Assembly (NCBI RefSeq): GCF_016919245.1
Contig: NZ_JAFEJA010000002.1
Coordinates: forward strand, 2,172,501-2,236,500
Source of the DNA: Streptomyces zhihengii
GTDB taxonomy: Bacteria; Actinomycetota; Actinomycetes; Streptomycetales; Streptomycetaceae
Length of the DNA stretch: 64,000 bases
Reading direction: 5' to 3'
This document shows, piece after piece, positions 43,271 through 52,014 of the stretch. The first letter of the stretch is position 1. Every line of letters begins with the position of its first letter. A program made the position numbers and the translations under genes. Under the pieces are notes generated by a model that saw only the letters and a program-made list of their open reading frames with translations, searched no databases and was not told where the DNA came from.

Positions 43271-43975
43271 ATGCCGGACTCCTACGCTGACCTGTCGCGC
43301 TACTACGACCTCGTCATGACCTCGGGGTACTACGACTACGACGCCTACGCGCAAGCCCTGCTGGCCCGCATTGGCACCCGCAGGGACGTACTGGAGCTGG
43401 GGGTAGGCACCGGACTGGTCGCCGACCGGCTGCTGGCCCTGGGACCGCGGGACCTGCGCCTCACCGGCATCGACCACACCGACAGCATGCTGGCCCAGGC
43501 CCGCGGCAGACTGGGCGACCGGGTGACGCTTCGCCGTAAGGACATTCTGGACATGTCCCTGCCTTCGGCGTTCGATGCCGCGTACTCGATCGGTGGCGTC
43601 TGGTACATCGTCGAGGACGGTGAACAGTCCTGGCTGAGCAGCCACCTCATGGAGGAGGAGGACAACGAGACGGCGCTCGCCAACCTTGCCGCCGCCGTCC
43701 GACCCGGCGGGACTCTTCTTCTCTCCGTCCAGGGCCCCCACCGCCGCGCAGGCCGGTCCCTGCCCGGAGGACTGCACTACACCCAGCACGTGGCGGTGGA
43801 CGCGCAGGGCCAGCACACCAAGGACTACTTCATCGAGGACCAGGGAGTAGTTCTCGCACACCAGCGCCTTCGGTTCCGGCTCTTCCCCCAACCGGCGGCA
43901 GACAAGATCCTGCAGCGGTGCGGATTCCACTTCCAGGATCGTGATGACGTGCTGTGGCAATACACCCGGCGATAG
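43271..43975 (+). CDS. Class I SAM-dependent methyltransferase
   Basis: A 234-residue enzyme. The N terminus (SYADLSRYYDLVMTSGYYDY) is typical of small-molecule methyltransferases, followed by SAM motif I VLELGVGTGLVADRL, motif II LTGIDHTDSML, motif III-like RPGGTLLLSVQG. No obvious signal or partner. Substrate unknown; single gene. Confidence 0.9.
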   Translation: MPDSYADLSRYYDLVMTSGYYDYDAYAQALLARIGTRRDVLELGVGTGLVADRLLALGPRDLRLTGIDHTDSMLAQARGRLGDRVTLRRKDILDMSLPSAFDAAYSIGGVWYIVEDGEQSWLSSHLMEEEDNETALANLAAAVRPGGTLLLSVQGPHRRAGRSLPGGLHYTQHVAVDAQGQHTKDYFIEDQGVVLAHQRLRFRLFPQPAADKILQRCGFHFQDRDDVLWQYTRR

Positions 43976-44039
43976 CAGGGCAGACACAGCAGCCAACAAC
44001 TGCCGTGTCCCTGCCGCGCCCGGCCTCGTTGGACCGATG

Positions 44040-44150
44040 TACGGCCAAGCCTGGCGGGCTCCGCCGTACTGCGGCGGGGCCCCGCCCGGCTTCGACAACT
44101 GCCGGGGCCCCCTCGCCCCTTCCGCCGGACGCGGTGATCGTCATTGCGGC
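44040..44150. repeat. Copy 1 of a ~95-bp direct repeat flanking the polymerase-like operon
   Basis: The segment GCGGCGGGGCCCCGCCCG-(gc)-TTCGACAACT...GACGCGGTGATCGT is repeated at 46139-46231 with a few differences. The two copies bracket the 44.3-45.9 kb operon. Confidence 0.6.
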
Positions 44151-44287
44151 GTGCCGGTAGTCCCGGCCGCGGCCCGCCGACGAGGAGCAGCGCCGACGCG
44201 CTGAGGCAGGTCTGGCCCTCGCGGGTGCGTCCCCGGGGCCGGCTCCCGGATTGGCCCATTAAATCGAACAAGTGTTTTACTCGGGGT

Positions 44288-44530
44288 ATGACGCAGACCC
44301 GGTACCCGCACGAGCTGATCGAGACCCAGCAGGATCTGGACCGGGCATACGCACGCCTCGTCCGGCCCGCCGGCCCGGGTGGCAGCACGGCACTGCGCCG
44401 GCGGGTCATCCGCCTGTCGGCCCAGCTCCTGGCCCACCCGTACTGGTCGAGCGAGGCCAGCGCGGGCGCGAGTCTCGGCGAGCTGCGCGCCCAGGCCCGC
44501 GAACACGCGGCGGGAGGCGGATCACCGTGA
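44288..44530 (+). CDS. Small protein (80 aa) upstream of the Y-family-like gene
   Basis: Starts MTQTRYPHELIETQQDLDRA at ATG 44288. Helical, charged; RLVRPAGPGGSTALRRRVIR and LAHPYWSS are visible. Its GTGA stop overlap with the next gene shows coupling. Similar small proteins precede this polymerase-like gene in other Streptomyces. Function unknown. Confidence 0.8.
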   Translation: MTQTRYPHELIETQQDLDRAYARLVRPAGPGGSTALRRRVIRLSAQLLAHPYWSSEASAGASLGELRAQAREHAAGGGSP

Positions 44531-45540
44531 CGGAGCTCCACCGCAGCCCGGTGCTGCTGCACGTCAGGTGCCCCCGCCGTATCGACCCCGCCGCGTACCG
44601 GCAAGTGGTCGAGAGGGCCCAGGACGTAACCCCGCAGGTTCAGGTCCTGCCGCCCGCCGCGCTGATCGCCGACGTCACCGGCAGCCTGCGCTACCACCGG
44701 CGCGGCCCCGCAGACCTCGCGCGGATGCTGCGCACCCGGGTCCTCGCCCACAGCGGCATCCCGCTGCTCATAGGCGTCGGCCCGTCGTGGTCCGTCGCGG
44801 CCATGGCCTCCCGCGCGGCCGCCACCGACGCCGCCGAGGACGGGGGCGTGCTCGCCGTCGAACCGCAGAACGTGACCGCCTGGCTGCACCCGCAGCCCGT
44901 CCGCGCGCTGGACGGGATCGGCCCGGCGCAGGAACGCACCCTGACCTCCTACGGCGTCCACACCATCGGCCTGCTCGCCCACCTACCCGAAGCCACCGTG
45001 CAGCAGCTGATCGGCGGCCGCGCCGGCCGCCTACTGCGCGAGCGGGCCCGCGGCCTCGACCACCGCACCGTCGTCGCCACCGACCTGCCCCGCAGCACCA
45101 GCACACAGCGCCGCCTGCCGGCCGACACCCTCGCCCCCGAACTGCTGCGCTCCGTGGCGCTGTCACTCGCGGTCGAACTGGGGGAGCGGCTGCGCGGCCG
45201 CCGGCAGGCAGCCCGCGCGCTCACCCTCACCGTGGGTTTCGCGGGCGGCAGCCAGATCGAGCGCAGCCGCCGCCTGTCGCTCGGCGCCTCGGCACACACC
45301 GACGACCTGCGCGACCTCGCCTACGACCTGCTCGCCTCCCTCGGCCTCCAGCGCGCCCGGGTACGCGGCCTGACACTGCGCTGCGACGACCTCGTCGACG
45401 CTGCCACCGTCGCGGAGCAGCTCTCCTTCGAGCCGGAGCGCGCGCACCGGCTGACCGCGGAGAAGGCCGTCGACCGGCTCAACCAGCGGTTCGGGCCCCG
45501 CACCGCCGAACCTGCCGCCACCTACCGGCACGCCGGATGA
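44527..45540 (+). CDS. DNA polymerase Y-family-like protein lacking catalytic acids
   Basis: A 337-residue protein with the Y-family layout: palm/fingers start (SPVLLHVRCPRRID), thumb HhH-like (ALDGIGPAQERTLTSYGVHT then IGLLAHLPEA) and little-finger region (LTLTVGFAGGSQIERSRRL). In true polymerases the palm has a DxD-type Asp in the first strand and SIDEAFLD in the second motif; here the first is LLHVRC and the second PPAALIADVTGS, so the catalytic Asp and Glu are Ala-44 and Ala-45. It is therefore probably a non-catalytic accessory factor, comparable in principle to ImuB. GTG 44527. Confidence 0.82.
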   Translation: MTELHRSPVLLHVRCPRRIDPAAYRQVVERAQDVTPQVQVLPPAALIADVTGSLRYHRRGPADLARMLRTRVLAHSGIPLLIGVGPSWSVAAMASRAAATDAAEDGGVLAVEPQNVTAWLHPQPVRALDGIGPAQERTLTSYGVHTIGLLAHLPEATVQQLIGGRAGRLLRERARGLDHRTVVATDLPRSTSTQRRLPADTLAPELLRSVALSLAVELGERLRGRRQAARALTLTVGFAGGSQIERSRRLSLGASAHTDDLRDLAYDLLASLGLQRARVRGLTLRCDDLVDAATVAEQLSFEPERAHRLTAEKAVDRLNQRFGPRTAEPAATYRHAG

Positions 45541-45932
45541 CGAAGGACCGGGCCGTGCGGCATCTGCCTCCGGACGCCGACCGGCTCCGCGTCCTGGAGC
45601 TGTGGCTCCAGCTGTCCCTCCAGCGCGTCCGGGACCGCATCGCCGACCCGGGGCGCCAAGAGGCTGAGCGCCGAGCGGCAGGTTCCGTGCCTCGCGCCGG
45701 ATCCGGACGGCGATCCGCTGCGACGCCCGCGCGGCGCAGGGCGGGACCGGTGAGGTGGCAGCGGAGGGGCGGCGACGGACGCGTCACGGCACCAGCCGTC
45801 GCCTTCGCCCAGCAGCAGCACCTCCATGTCGTCGACCGCCACACCCTCGCCCTCTGGGCAGCCAGCTCACGCCCGCTTTGGGAACTCCTGCGCGCCGTTC
45901 CCCCGCCCCGCGGACCGACGCCCCTGACCTGA
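45537..45932 (+). CDS. DUF6233-like protein, probably truncated and fused to foreign sequence
   Basis: ATG 45537 overlaps the polymerase-like stop. The first ~45 residues (AVRHLPPDADRLRVLELWLQ, LSLQRVRDRIAD) match the N terminus of a common Streptomyces family with an HTH-like helical start (DUF6233-type). After about 45670 the sequence changes to an Arg/Gly-rich frame and shares a ~100-bp segment with 60.05-60.16 kb in a different context. The normal C terminus (Cys/His-rich) is absent. Likely broken by recombination; the short tail may still be translated. Confidence 0.5.
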   Translation: MTKDRAVRHLPPDADRLRVLELWLQLSLQRVRDRIADPGRQEAERRAAGSVPRAGSGRRSAATPARRRAGPVRWQRRGGDGRVTAPAVAFAQQQHLHVVDRHTLALWAASSRPLWELLRAVPPPRGPTPLT

Positions 45933-46138
45933 GTCGCCCGATCACGGAGCGCCGGACGAAGGCTGCGACTCGCGCGATCGGTAAGCGTCACACCCTGCTG
46001 CCTACCTGTGACGAATGCGCAGCGTTCCCGCGCTGCGTCTCTCGTCCTTCAGTAAGACAGGCTGGCCGGACTCTCAGGCTCGCCATGTAGGCGCGGTGCG
46101 CTGCCTCGTGGGCTCGGCGAACCCGGCGGAATAGTCAG
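45933..46138. other. Intergenic, no gene seen
   Basis: Short gap between the DUF6233-like gene and the second flanking repeat. Confidence 0.4.
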
Positions 46139-46231
46139 GGCCAACCCGGCTTCGCTGTGCAGCGGCGGGGCCCTGCCCGCCTTCGACAACTACCTGGGTC
46201 CCGTACCATCAGACGCGGGTGATCGTGACAG
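46139..46231. repeat. Copy 2 of the ~95-bp direct repeat
   Basis: Matches 44040-44150 through GCGGCGGGGCCC(T)GCCCG, CTTCGACAACT and GACGCGGGTGATCGT, same orientation. Confidence 0.6.
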
Positions 46232-46395
46232 GCGAGCCTTGTGGCCCGGTCAGAACCTCGACAAGGAAGCCAGTCGTGATGCTGATGATGGTCTGGCCGT
46301 CGTGAGCGGGCGTCGCGGCCCGGCGCCGGTCGGCACTGGTCCCGCGGTCGAAACCGCGCACCGGTGTGACCGACGACCACGATTGACCGAGCTCA

Positions 46396-46866
46396 TCACC
46401 TCCGGGCTTTGCCGCGGGCCCCGACGGCGTGCCGCAGAGCGGTGAGGCCTTCGAGGAGTGCTGCGTGTGCCGAAGCAGGCATCGCCTCGACAGCGTCGAG
46501 CAGAGCGTTTCGACGGCGGTCGCGCAGCTCGTCCAAGCACGCTTGGCCGCGATCGGTAAGGTGCAGCTCCATGCGGCGCCGGTTGGTGTGGGCGCGCTGC
46601 CGGCGGATCAGGCCCAGTGCTTCCAGCCGTTCGCACAGGCGGCTCACAGCCGACGGAGCCGAACCCAGTACTCCTCCCAGTGCTCGCTGGCTGATTGCCG
46701 TGTCGCGTTCGAGGGCGTACAGGACGCGCAGCTGGGAGACCGAAACCGCGGTGGGGGCCAGCGATTCCCCGCCGCCGTCCCACATGATCTCCAGCAGCTC
46801 GATCGCCTCGCACGCGGCCACGGCAGTTGCCTCAGCGAGATGTTCGACAGCAAGATCTTCGTTCAT
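46396..46866 (-). CDS. MarR-family transcriptional regulator
   Basis: A 156-residue winged-helix regulator from ATG 46866. Visible: VSVSQLRVLYALERDTAISQ, RALGGVLGSAPSAVSRLCER (recognition helix), LEALGLIRRQRAHTNRRRME and the wing with LTDRGQACLDEL. Size and layout are typical. Target genes are not obvious: no structural gene is adjacent. An inverted-repeat operator was not resolved. Confidence 0.9.
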   Translation of the reverse strand: MNEDLAVEHLAEATAVAACEAIELLEIMWDGGGESLAPTAVSVSQLRVLYALERDTAISQRALGGVLGSAPSAVSRLCERLEALGLIRRQRAHTNRRRMELHLTDRGQACLDELRDRRRNALLDAVEAMPASAHAALLEGLTALRHAVGARGKARR

Positions 46867-47019
46867 AACGCAGGCCAGTGTCGCATCTGTCCCGTCTGGC
46901 GAGAAGCGCGCGTGGGCTTCAGCGGATGCTGCCCGCGGCCCGTCGGGCCCGCGGGGGGTGCTGAGCACTGCATACCCGCGCGCGCCGACGATGCGCTCGC
47001 CCCGCACTTCCCGCCTGCC

Positions 47020-47065
47020 GACCGCGCTGCCGTCGGCGGGCGGACCCGCCGACGGCAGCGCGGTC
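47020..47065. terminator. 21-bp perfect stem hairpin
   Basis: ACCGCGCTGCCGTCGGCGGG pairs with CCCGCCGACGGCAGCGCGGT (plus one more outer G-C pair) around the tetraloop CGGA. It lies between the MarR start and the small gene at 47.17 kb, so no adjacent gene needs it as a terminator, unless a leftward transcript arrives from the right or an RNA is encoded here. Confidence 0.7.
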
Positions 47066-47172
47066 ACACAGTGAGCTGCTCCGGGCCCAGCCACTGGCGC
47101 CGTCCTGTCACGGGCTGCTCCCCGGTGTGCTCGCCGCTGGGATCACGGTCGTATAGCTACGACGCTGGCGTG

Positions 47173-47337
47173 GTGCCTGATCCGCTCTCTGCTGGGGCTT
47201 TGGCGCGGGCGGGCTTCGTGGAGCAGGCACCATGGGTCGACAGTCTGCGTGTCCGGGCGGGCGACGATGGCGCGCTGGCGGGCTGGCAGCCGGGTGATCG
47301 ACTGCGTGCTTCGCGCGACCTCAAGCGGCCGCAGTAA
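47173..47337 (+). CDS. Short relative of the 36.8-kb hypothetical protein (54 aa)
   Basis: GTG 47173 opens a 54-residue frame: DPLSAGALARAGFVEQAPW, DSLRVRAGDDGALAGWQPGD, RLRASRDLKRPQ. It matches the first ~50 residues of the 36760 gene, then stops. It could be a natural short form or a truncated copy. Function unknown. Confidence 0.45.
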   Translation: MPDPLSAGALARAGFVEQAPWVDSLRVRAGDDGALAGWQPGDRLRASRDLKRPQ

Positions 47338-47581
47338 GGAGGCGCCTGGCTCTCGCCTTCATCCGGTAGCCCGACGGCTATCACCTGCTTGCGTACGCTG
47401 CGGTGAGGCCAAGAACCAGAACCTGTACGGGACACAGATGAGATGCGACGAGGCAGGCCATCGAACCGCCCCTTCCCGCTCGGCCAGCATCTTTCCCACG
47501 AAGAAAGGGCCACCCACAGCCGGAGACCTGGCTACCGTGACAGAGAGGGACCGGAGGCAGCCACATGGACGATCCTGAGCC

Positions 47582-48313
47582 TCAGACGTAGGGGCTCGGG
47601 GAGTAGTACAGGGTCTCCGGGCTGTCGGGGACCGGGCTGTACTGCATGGGGTTGTGTCGGCGGTGGCGGCCGGACTGGCTCGTGTCGTATGTCGGGGCCT
47701 TCGGCGTCAATAGTCCTTCGGCGGCAAGCACCTGCGCTCGCATGAGTAGGTCCTTCGAACTCAGGCCGAGCTCTTCCGCAACGGTTTGGACGTCAAGGCC
47801 GGATTGCCAGCTCCACTGCAGTACAGAGTCCATCCCGGCCGTCCAGGTCACCGTGGCAGCCGAAACACCACTGTCCACCAGAGGCGAGGGGAGGGGCGAC
47901 TCTGCGTCCGCACGCGGATGGGGCACGGGGGCGCGCACCGCTTCCGCGTGAAGTTCCCACTCGGGATCCGTGACGGGCACAGGCGGCTGAGAGGACGCTT
48001 CGGCAGGATGGCTCACGGGCGGAGCCGGATGCGCGGTCGTCTCGGTAGGCTGGCTGAGCAACTGGTCAGCGATGACACGGGCGTCCTCCTTGCCGACCGT
48101 GCGGCGCGCGACCCGTACCTCGCGCTCGTTCAACCCCATCAGGTCCGCGACAGCAGCGTCACTGCCGACCGTTACGGCAAACGCAGCCAGGACTCTCGTC
48201 CGGCTGACCAGTGCCTCGTCCATCACCGCCTGTGCCTCACGCACTCGGTCATCCGTGCTGCAGAATGCCTCGGCCAGCAGCGTGTTGCGTTCCCATAGTT
48301 CACGTGGCTCCAC
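47582..48313 (-). CDS. Hypothetical protein with two HTH-like segments
   Basis: A 243-residue protein from GTG 48313 (MEPRELWERNTLLA). The N-terminal half has AVTVGSDAAVADLMGLNERE, VRVARRTVGKED, a helix-turn-helix-like stretch; the C-terminal part repeats the idea (DVQTVAEELGLSSKDLLMRA) followed by a Pro/Ser/Tyr-rich tail (NPMQYSPVPDSPETLYYSP). A Pro-rich linker separates the two. It may be a DNA-binding regulator. No named family known to me. Confidence 0.75.
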   Translation of the reverse strand: MEPRELWERNTLLAEAFCSTDDRVREAQAVMDEALVSRTRVLAAFAVTVGSDAAVADLMGLNEREVRVARRTVGKEDARVIADQLLSQPTETTAHPAPPVSHPAEASSQPPVPVTDPEWELHAEAVRAPVPHPRADAESPLPSPLVDSGVSAATVTWTAGMDSVLQWSWQSGLDVQTVAEELGLSSKDLLMRAQVLAAEGLLTPKAPTYDTSQSGRHRRHNPMQYSPVPDSPETLYYSPSPYV

Positions 48314-48953
48314 ATAGCCACCAACGCTTCATGCCTGTTTGCGACACTCAGTAACGTCCACGTCACCCGAAGAGCTCATCAACAGCCCGAGGTGACAGTT
48401 GATCACAACACCCGATCGTCGGCGTCCGGTGGAAGCGCATCACTTTGACCCGTTGCCGTCGCTGCGCAGACGAGGCACGGCAGCGCCTGGCCCAAGCGTG
48501 GACGGACCGAGCCCTTTCGGGCCCGGCACTTTGAGGACGCCGCCGCCCGAAAGCCATGAGGGCGCACCTGGCAGAGCCGACTGCCACGCACCCTAGTGTC
48601 AATTGGCCTTCGGAACCGAGGCACGCGTCTGCCGCGGCCTCCGTGCGAACCCTTCAGGCCTCACGGAACCAGGGCCGCCGGGCCGGGCGCTCGTCCGTCT
48701 GCAACATCCTGATCCACCGATATGGAATGAGGGTTCCCAGCGCCGGTGCCGCGGTGCGACCGGTCCGCAAGGCGCTGACGCGCCTTGGTGTCCGCGTTAC
48801 TCAGGTCAATCGTCCCGACAGCTTCGGCGGCGTCGTGAGGAAGTGATATCCCCTCCTCGGAGTGAAGAGGCGGACCAGGCACTGAGGTTCTCGTGGGTGT
48901 GTTGGGGTCGGCCGGGCGGGAAGAAGAGCCCACAATTCCGTTTGGAGGCTCAT
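48314..48953. other. Intergenic region upstream of the phosphatase gene
   Basis: About 640 bp; frames read through it but lack motifs. Contains the GGAGG ribosome-binding site (48944-48948) of the phosphatase. Confidence 0.45.
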
Positions 48954-50147
48954 ATGGCGAGTGATCGGATCGGGCTGGCCCAGGTGCTGGCGGAGGCCGC
49001 CGCTCCGGGGGACTCCCTTGACGTGGTGGCGCGTAACCTGCGGGACCGGTTCGGTGCCCTGTATGTGTCATTCCTGTTCGTCGATATCGTCGGTCGGCGG
49101 CTGCTGCGGGTCCACGACACCGCAGGTGCGCCCGCGGAGGACCGCGCCGAGCCGATCTCTCTGTCCGACAGCGGTGCCTACGACGAGGTCCTGCGCGACC
49201 AGCGCCTGGTCATGACAGCGGGTGGCGGAAATGGCCGGCGGGTCCTCGCCCCGGTGACGAACCGCGGCGACGCCATCGGAGTTCTGGAACTCTTCCTCAC
49301 CGGCGATGTCACCCCGGAAGTCCTGGCCCAGGTGGAGGAGGCCGCGCACGCGCTGGCGTACATCATCGTGACCGACCGCCGGTTCACCGACCTCTACCAC
49401 TGGGGCAACCGCACCACCGCGGTCAGTCTGGCAGCCGAGATCCAGCGCCAGCTCCTGCCCGCCGCTGCCTCTTGCGAAGCCCCCCAGTTCACCCTTGCGG
49501 GCGCCCTGGTCCCGGCCGCCACCATCGCCGGCGACACTTACGACTACAGCCTCGACACCCACACCCTGCATCTGTCCATCACCGACGCCATGGGCCACGA
49601 CACGAACGCTTCTCTCATGGCCACCCTCCTCGTCAACGCCTCCCGGGGCGCCCGCCGAGCCGGCGAAGACCTCGCCGAACAGGCACGCCAAACCCACCAA
49701 GCCGTCGTCCACCACGGCAACCGCACCTTCGCCACCGGCCAGCTCCTGCGCATCGCTCTGGACGGCACCAGCGCCCAGCTTGTCAACGCAGGCCACCCAC
49801 GGCCGCTGCTGCTGCGTGACGGCGCGGTCACCGAGGTGCGCTTGGCCGTGAACTTGCCGTTCGGTGTCGACCATCCCCGGCACGGGAGCTACCTGGTCCA
49901 GAACCTCGACCTGCGGCCCGGGGACCGGCTCCTGCTTTATACGGACGGCATGCAGGAGCGCGAGGCCGAAGCCGTCGACCTGCCGCACCTGCTGCGCAAG
50001 AGCGCTACCGAGCACCCGCGCGAGGTCGTACGCGCTCTGGTCGGAGCGGTCGCCGACGCTTACGACAGCCGTCCGCCCCGGGACGACGCCACTGTCCTGT
50101 GCCTCGACTGGCACGGCCCACACTCCGGGACCCTCGTCGACGGCTGA
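48954..50147 (+). CDS. GAF-domain PP2C/SpoIIE-type serine phosphatase
   Basis: A 397-residue protein from ATG 48954. An N-terminal GAF-like sensory domain (~15-140) ends before the PP2C domain with [11 protein letters not shown] (linker helix), [18 protein letters not shown] (metal-Asp motif, normally GGDxxD; here AGDTYDY), [16 protein letters not shown] (second metal Asp), [23 protein letters not shown] and [10 protein letters not shown]. This is the RsbU/SpoIIE class that dephosphorylates STAS antagonists in partner switching. It is not next to a STAS gene; partners could be the products at 37.1 or 39.6 kb. Confidence 0.92.
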   Translation: MASDRIGLAQVLAEAAAPGDSLDVVARNLRDRFGALYVSFLFVDIVGRRLLRVHDTAGAPAEDRAEPISLSDSGAYDEVLRDQRLVMTAGGGNGRRVLAPVTNRGDAIGVLELFLTGDVTPEVLAQVEEAAHALAYIIVTDRRFTDLYHWGNRTTAVSLAAEIQRQLLPAAASCEAPQFTLAGALVPAATIAGDTYDYSLDTHTLHLSITDAMGHDTNASLMATLLVNASRGARRAGEDLAEQARQTHQAVVHHGNRTFATGQLLRIALDGTSAQLVNAGHPRPLLLRDGAVTEVRLAVNLPFGVDHPRHGSYLVQNLDLRPGDRLLLYTDGMQEREAEAVDLPHLLRKSATEHPREVVRALVGAVADAYDSRPPRDDATVLCLDWHGPHSGTLVDG

Positions 50148-51007
50148 CCCGGGCCCGCGGTAGAGAGGGGAACGAGGCCGCGTTCGGAGGCGGTCGCGTG
50201 GCCGGAAGCTTGCAGGGCCCGCCTTGCGTATGCGGACATCCGATTGTCTTCCACGACACGATCCCAAAATCTGTCGTGGCCGGAGTAGACATTGAGTGGT
50301 TGCGTGGTTATGGTTTCTCTCGTAGCCAGAGAGAGCGAAGGGCTCGGCAGAGACGAACTGCCGGGCAGCAGTACCCGCGGTGCGCGTGCAGGTGGTGCGC
50401 CGCTCAGCAGGACGGTGCGGTGGTGGAGTGTCGAAGCCAGAGTGGTTGCGGGACGGCGACGGGGCTGATCACCGGACCGGGTGGCCCGCAGTCACAGGGG
50501 CCGCCACCAGCAGTTGATGCAGTTGCAGAAGTACCCAGCAGTGAAGTCAGTGAGCAGCACCCTCGGTGAAGGCGTCGGCTGCGGACGCGCGCACCGGGAA
50601 GTCCGGCAGTGGGGTTCTAAGCCAGAGTGGTTGCAGGATGGGCAACGGGGCTGGCTGCCGGAGCGTGGCGCTTGGTCAGGCCACGAGCAGTGCCCGCAGG
50701 TCGCAGTATCAGCAGTACAGCAGTTCCCTGCAGGTAAGTAAGTTGATCACCAGAGGGAAGAACGGAGGAGTTGGGACGCCATCAGGATCGCCCGGACGCC
50801 ACGCGAGTCCGGGTACCGCAGGACATCGATAGTGAGGTGGTCTTCGGTCAAGCACCGCGATCCCCGTACTCCCCGGCGCAGCTCAGCCGGGTAGGCGGCA
50901 ACAGAGGGCCGGCGCAGTATCAGGGCCGGCAGATGGTGTAACTGTTCCTCCGGGGCCCTGGCGCTATAGGCGCCAGGGCCCCTCCACGCGTTGACGAAAG
51001 AGGTTCG
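50148..51007. other. Repeat-containing non-coding region
   Basis: 860 bp with no supportable gene and a visibly different texture (many CAG/GCAGT words). AAGCCAGAGTGGTTGC occurs at ~50433 and ~50620, followed each time by a similar GGGACGG(C)ACGGGGCTG run, and GTAGCCAGAG occurs at ~50322. Short repeated GCAGTACCC/CAGCAGTA words follow both copies. Either decayed duplicated DNA or a structured RNA locus. Confidence 0.5.
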
Positions 51008-51358
51008 ATGACAGCAGACCATCCGATGGGCCCGCTCGGCGGCCGTCTGGACGACGACGACTACCCCGCCTACACCATGGGCCGCGCTGCCGAAATGCTC
51101 GGCACCACCCAGGGCTTCCTCCGCGCGATCGGCGAGGCTCGCCTCATTACCCCGCTCCGCTCCGCGGGCGGACACCGCCGCTACTCGCGCTACCAACTGC
51201 GCATCGCAGCCCGCGCGCGGGAACTCGTCGACCAGGGCACCCCCATCGAGGCCGCCTGCCGCATCATCATCCTCGAGGACCAGCTCGAAGAGGCGCAGCG
51301 CATCAACGCCGAGTACCGCCGAGCGGCCGGCACGGCCGGTCCGGAAGCTTCCTCCTGA
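51008..51358 (+). CDS. MerR-family regulator
   Basis: A 116-residue protein from ATG 51008 with AAAGAGG upstream. YTMGRAAEMLGTTQGFLRAI is the MerR HTH, GGHRRYSRYQLRIAARAREL the wing helix, and IIILEDQLEEAQRIN the coiled dimer helix. No Cys residues for metal sensing. Such short MerR proteins are general regulators in Streptomyces. Neighbours give no target. Confidence 0.88.
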   Translation: MTADHPMGPLGGRLDDDDYPAYTMGRAAEMLGTTQGFLRAIGEARLITPLRSAGGHRRYSRYQLRIAARARELVDQGTPIEAACRIIILEDQLEEAQRINAEYRRAAGTAGPEASS

Positions 51359-51739
51359 CGCCGTATCCGTTCCCGCAGTCCCGGGCGGCCCAGCACCTCC
51401 GTGCCGCTCAGGGATGTGCCGGCTGATTGCCCCTGGTGAGAGGGCGTGCGGACGGGTATCTCCTGCGCCAGCTGTCAACCGGACCTGGCCATGGCCACAC
51501 CCCCAGGGCGGACGAGGTGGGTCCTGCGTCATCTGTCGCAAATGCTGCGAACTGTACCCGGTGCACTGGTCACTCTTTCTTCTTTCGCCCCCTGCGGAAT
51601 CGGGCTGTCCTCTTACGACTGAGCGGCACCCGGGGCGGCGAGGCGGCGCCGGCCCCGGGACTGCTGCGGGCTCATCCTGGAGGCATGATGCGGCCGCTGC
51701 ATCCCACAGGGCGCGGGGTGTGCCGTCGGTTTTGCTTCC
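51359..51739. other. Intergenic region, no gene seen
   Basis: Frames on both strands lack motifs. Confidence 0.4.
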
Positions 51740-51868
51740 TCAGAAGGGCCCGGCCGGACCGAGCAACCATGCTGTGAACGCGCGGGCAATGCCGGCGCAG
51801 GTGCCGCCGACGGCTGCCTGTAGGAGACGGAAGCGGTCGGCTGTGCTGCGGCGCGGTGATCCGGACAT
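51740..51868 (-). CDS. Small hypothetical protein (42 aa)
   Basis: ATG 51868 has a very good ribosome-binding site (GAAGGAG, 8 nt spacing). The peptide reads MSGSPRRSTADRFRLLQAAV, GGTCAGIARAFTAWLLGP, AGPF: a basic N terminus and an amphipathic or membrane-associating C-terminal half. It is divergent from the XRE membrane gene. Function unknown. Confidence 0.55.
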   Translation of the reverse strand: MSGSPRRSTADRFRLLQAAVGGTCAGIARAFTAWLLGPAGPF

Positions 51869-52014
51869 GGGTCTGCTCCTTCGTCGCTGGCGACCTCTGC
51901 CGCTGGTGCACCAACGTTGCGGCCCCCGAGGGGCGTTGCCGCAAGCGCAATCCGATTGACAGTTGGTGCAACGTCGGCAATGAGCCGAGAACAGTGAGAA
52001 TGGCAGGGGGGAAG

